From JAIBJN01 sp035461525 (lineage in GTDB: Bacteria > Actinomycetota > Thermoleophilia > Gaiellales > Gaiellaceae): DNA of 39,605 bases. Positions 37,703 through 39,605 of the stretch are shown one piece after another; position 1 is the first letter of the stretch; the number at the start of each line of letters is the position of its first letter. The position numbers and the translations under genes are program-made. Below the pieces are notes generated by a model. That model did no database searches. It had not been told where the DNA came from and saw only the letters and a program-made list of their open reading frames with translations. The stretch covers positions 1 to 39,605 of the forward strand of contig DATHVD010000077.1 of the NCBI GenBank assembly GCA_035461525.1, read 5' to 3'.

Positions 37703-39381
37703 GGGATCTCCGCCCGCACGTCGGTGCCTTCTCCCGGAGGGCTCTCGACTGCGAGCGTTCCGCCGAGCGCCTGGACGCGATCCACGAGTCCGCGAATCCC
37801 GGAGCCGCCCCGGGGGTCCGCCCCGCCGACGCCGTCGTCGCGAACATGGACGAGAAGGCTCCCGCGCCGACGTGCGATCTCGATGCGTGCCGACGAAGCG
37901 TATGCGTGCTTGGCGACGTTCGCGAGGGCCTCTGCCGCGACGTAGTACGCGCCCGCCTCGACCTGCTCGGGCAGGCGGCCATCGACGTCGGTAGCGACCT
38001 TGACGGGGAAGGGCGCCGTGTAGGCCAGGTCCTCCAGGGCGGGTGCGAGCCCTCGCTCGGTGAGGATCCCAGGGTGGATCCCCTGAGTGAGATCGCGCAG
38101 CTCGGCGAGCGCGGTCGTGAGGGCCTCCCTCGCCTGGTCGAGCGTCGCCGCGGCTTCGTCGGGATCGGTCGAGAGCCGCGAAGCGGCGAGCCCGAGAGCG
38201 ATCGCCACCGAAGTCAGCCGCTGCTGGGTCGCGTCGTGGAGGTTCCGCTCGATGCGGCGCCGCTCGGCATCGGCCGCCTCCACGATCCGCGCCCGCGACG
38301 CCCGCAGGTCCGCAAGACGAGCGCGCAGCTCCGCTTGCAGCCTCTCGTTCTCGAGCGCGAGCGCGGCGGCGGCCGAGACGGCCCGGAGCAGCTCCCGATC
38401 CTCCGCGACCGCCTCATCGTGCACGAGAGCTGCGACACGAACACCCTCGCGCTCCACGACCGTCACCGTCCTCGGTTCCTCCGCCCCGGGGAGCTCCACC
38501 GAGCGTCCCTCGAGATCCACGTAACGCTGCTCGTCGGGAAGCCAGTAGGCGAGCTGGAGCGTAGGGTCGCCAAGCGCGCGCGCCAACGATTCGCGAAGCG
38601 ACCCCGACGGCGACGCCTCCCCGAGCTCGACGACCAGCTCCGCGATCGAGGCCCGGGCGAGCCGCGCGCGAAGCAGGCCGACCAGGAACAGGAGCGGGAA
38701 CGCCGCGTAAGCGACCCGGAACGCCCATCCCGGCGCGGCGCCAAGCGGCTGCGCGGCGAGCTCGTTGGCGAAGAAGACGATGAGCGTCGCAAGGGCAAGC
38801 GCTCCGGGCCAGACCAGCGGCGCGACCGCCCTCCGCCACGCCGCCGTGCCCACGCGCCAGCGCCAGACGAGCGCACCGATGATCGCCACGAAGATCAGCG
38901 AGGTGACGACCTGGCTGGCGTCGAACAGCACCTCCCCGAGCCGCTCGCCGGGGAGGTATTGCGGAGCGTTGTCGATCACGGCGACGTTGACGTAGGCTGC
39001 AGCGACGAGCGCCCGTGCAGCCCGCGACTCGAGCTTGCCGCTCGGAAACGCGAGCAGCAGATGAGCGAAGACGGCGATGTGGAGCGGACGCACCCACGCG
39101 CCGATCATCTGAAACCGATCATCGGCGGCGAAATCGAGGCGGCCGACGAACCAGAGCAATCCCACGACCACCATCAGCGGCCCGATCCGGCTCTCGGGAC
39201 GTCGCGACCAGGCCACGACGCCGCTCGCAACGAATGACAAGCCGATGGCAAGGCCGAGGACGAGACCCACGATCTCGGCCCGTGAGTCAGGCGCCTCCCC
39301 ACCGAAGTGGCGGGCGAGCTCGGCTCCAATGCCTACGGCGAGTCCGGCGACCAGAATCGCCAGGCGGCCTCTGCGGCTCAC
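37693..39381 (-). CDS. Membrane sensor histidine kinase, NarL family
   Basis: About 562 residues. Seven or so hydrophobic helices fill the first half (GRLAILVAGLAVGIGAELA, IVGLVLGLAIGLSFVASGV, PLMVVVGLLWFVGRLDF, HIAVFAHLLLAFPSGKLESR and others). A GAF-like linker (YVDLEGRSVELPG, VAALVHDEAVAEDRELL) follows, then a coiled coil and the HisKA_3 box RRRIERNLHDATQQRLTSVA with the phospho-acceptor His. The HATPase has YYVAAEALANVAKHA, VRDDGVGGAD and GSGIRGLVDRVQALGG. GTG 39381 has GGGGAGG 5 nt upstream. The multi-helix input suggests it senses a membrane-linked signal. The upstream 224 nt to the window end hold only repeat copy B. Confidence 0.9.
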   Translation of the reverse strand: MSRRGRLAILVAGLAVGIGAELARHFGGEAPDSRAEIVGLVLGLAIGLSFVASGVVAWSRRPESRIGPLMVVVGLLWFVGRLDFAADDRFQMIGAWVRPLHIAVFAHLLLAFPSGKLESRAARALVAAAYVNVAVIDNAPQYLPGERLGEVLFDASQVVTSLIFVAIIGALVWRWRVGTAAWRRAVAPLVWPGALALATLIVFFANELAAQPLGAAPGWAFRVAYAAFPLLFLVGLLRARLARASIAELVVELGEASPSGSLRESLARALGDPTLQLAYWLPDEQRYVDLEGRSVELPGAEEPRTVTVVEREGVRVAALVHDEAVAEDRELLRAVSAAAALALENERLQAELRARLADLRASRARIVEAADAERRRIERNLHDATQQRLTSVAIALGLAASRLSTDPDEAAATLDQAREALTTALAELRDLTQGIHPGILTERGLAPALEDLAYTAPFPVKVATDVDGRLPEQVEAGAYYVAAEALANVAKHAYASSARIEIARRRGSLLVHVRDDGVGGADPRGGSGIRGLVDRVQALGGTLAVESPPGEGTDVRAEIPCG

Positions 39382-39518
39382 GATCACCTCCCCGGAAGCG
39401 TCGCAGCGGGACCTCGGGTTGCCAAGCAGGCTAGCGCGGATCCTCTGGGTGCGGCTGGCCACACCCAGACACCGCAGACCTGGCCTTCCGGACCCAGCCG
39501 CCGCTTCGGGGTCCGGTC

Positions 39519-39582
39519 GGTCAAGAAGACCGCCGCATCTGTCGTCGGCGAAGAGATCGCTGCGGCCATAGGCCTTGCCCAG
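39519..39582 (+). repeat. Direct repeat copy B
   Basis: Partner of 34465-34528. Read in the same frame it gives V-K-K-T-A-A-S-V-V-G-E-E-I-A-A-A-I-G and continues open (LAQAVAGAV) to the window edge, so copy B could belong to a longer gene cut by the window. On the other strand both copies also read M-x-A-A-I-S-S-P-x-T-D-A-A-V. Confidence 0.5.
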
Positions 39583-39605
39583 GCCGTGGCGGGAGCGGTG
39601 CCTTG

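Noticed and set aside
1..39605. CRISPR array
   Set aside because: No regularly spaced direct repeats with unique spacers were seen.

Overview
This is high-GC, gene-dense actinobacterial DNA. The domain mix (DUF1206, DUF2277, DUF1918, an F420-type PPOX enzyme, a Rv2578c-like radical SAM protein, RpoD-type sigma factor, many GTG starts, apparent leaderless promoters) fits Actinomycetota and most resembles uncultured Thermoleophilia. That placement is inference from content only.

Left part, 1 to about 21.6 kb, is ordinary chromosome. In order it holds a HAD phosphatase, a flavin reductase and a DivIVA-like coiled-coil protein (all minus strand). Next comes an AhpD-like peroxidase whose second active-site cysteine codon is an in-frame TGA followed by a hairpin (probable selenoprotein), then a trkA-trkH-trkH potassium uptake operon and an aquaporin pseudogene. 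After these are an esterase, a Pro-rich membrane protein, DUF72 and radical SAM genes beside a LexA-like box, and a sigma factor. The rest of this part has DUF1206, a class A beta-lactamase-like protein, a GH15 glycosidase, a universal stress protein, a NarL-type two-component pair, an ATP-grasp enzyme, a TSUP exporter divergent from its Rrf2 regulator, DUF2277 and a SnoaL-like protein.

Middle part, about 22.1 to 34.7 kb, looks like a region of repeated integration and decay. It has 3' fragments of four tRNA genes (Ser-UGA, Thr-CGU, Arg-UCG, Ser-CGA). Two of these carry the same ungapped integrase-arm-like sequence. There are many broken genes (ACT protein, PaaE-like ferredoxin end, pterin dehydratase, luciferase-like N-terminus, helicase Walker A region, VOC protein, FIST, XdhC). 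Intact genes among them are NAD-formate dehydrogenase, a tandem SagB-type nitroreductase, an F420-type PPOX protein, hemerythrin, a glyoxalase-like protein, YbaK, DUF1918 and threonine synthase. The threonine synthase gene sits behind an S-box (SAM) riboswitch.

Right part, 34.7 kb to the end, is a minus-strand cassette: sensor kinase and NarL-type regulator, then a toastrack-type protein translationally coupled to a lipoprotein multicopper oxidase. It is bracketed by a 65-nt direct repeat and ends on the left at a tRNA-Ser attachment scar, so it may be a separate insert.

Several frameshifts are single-base changes in otherwise well-conserved reading frames. Some may be assembly errors rather than real decay.
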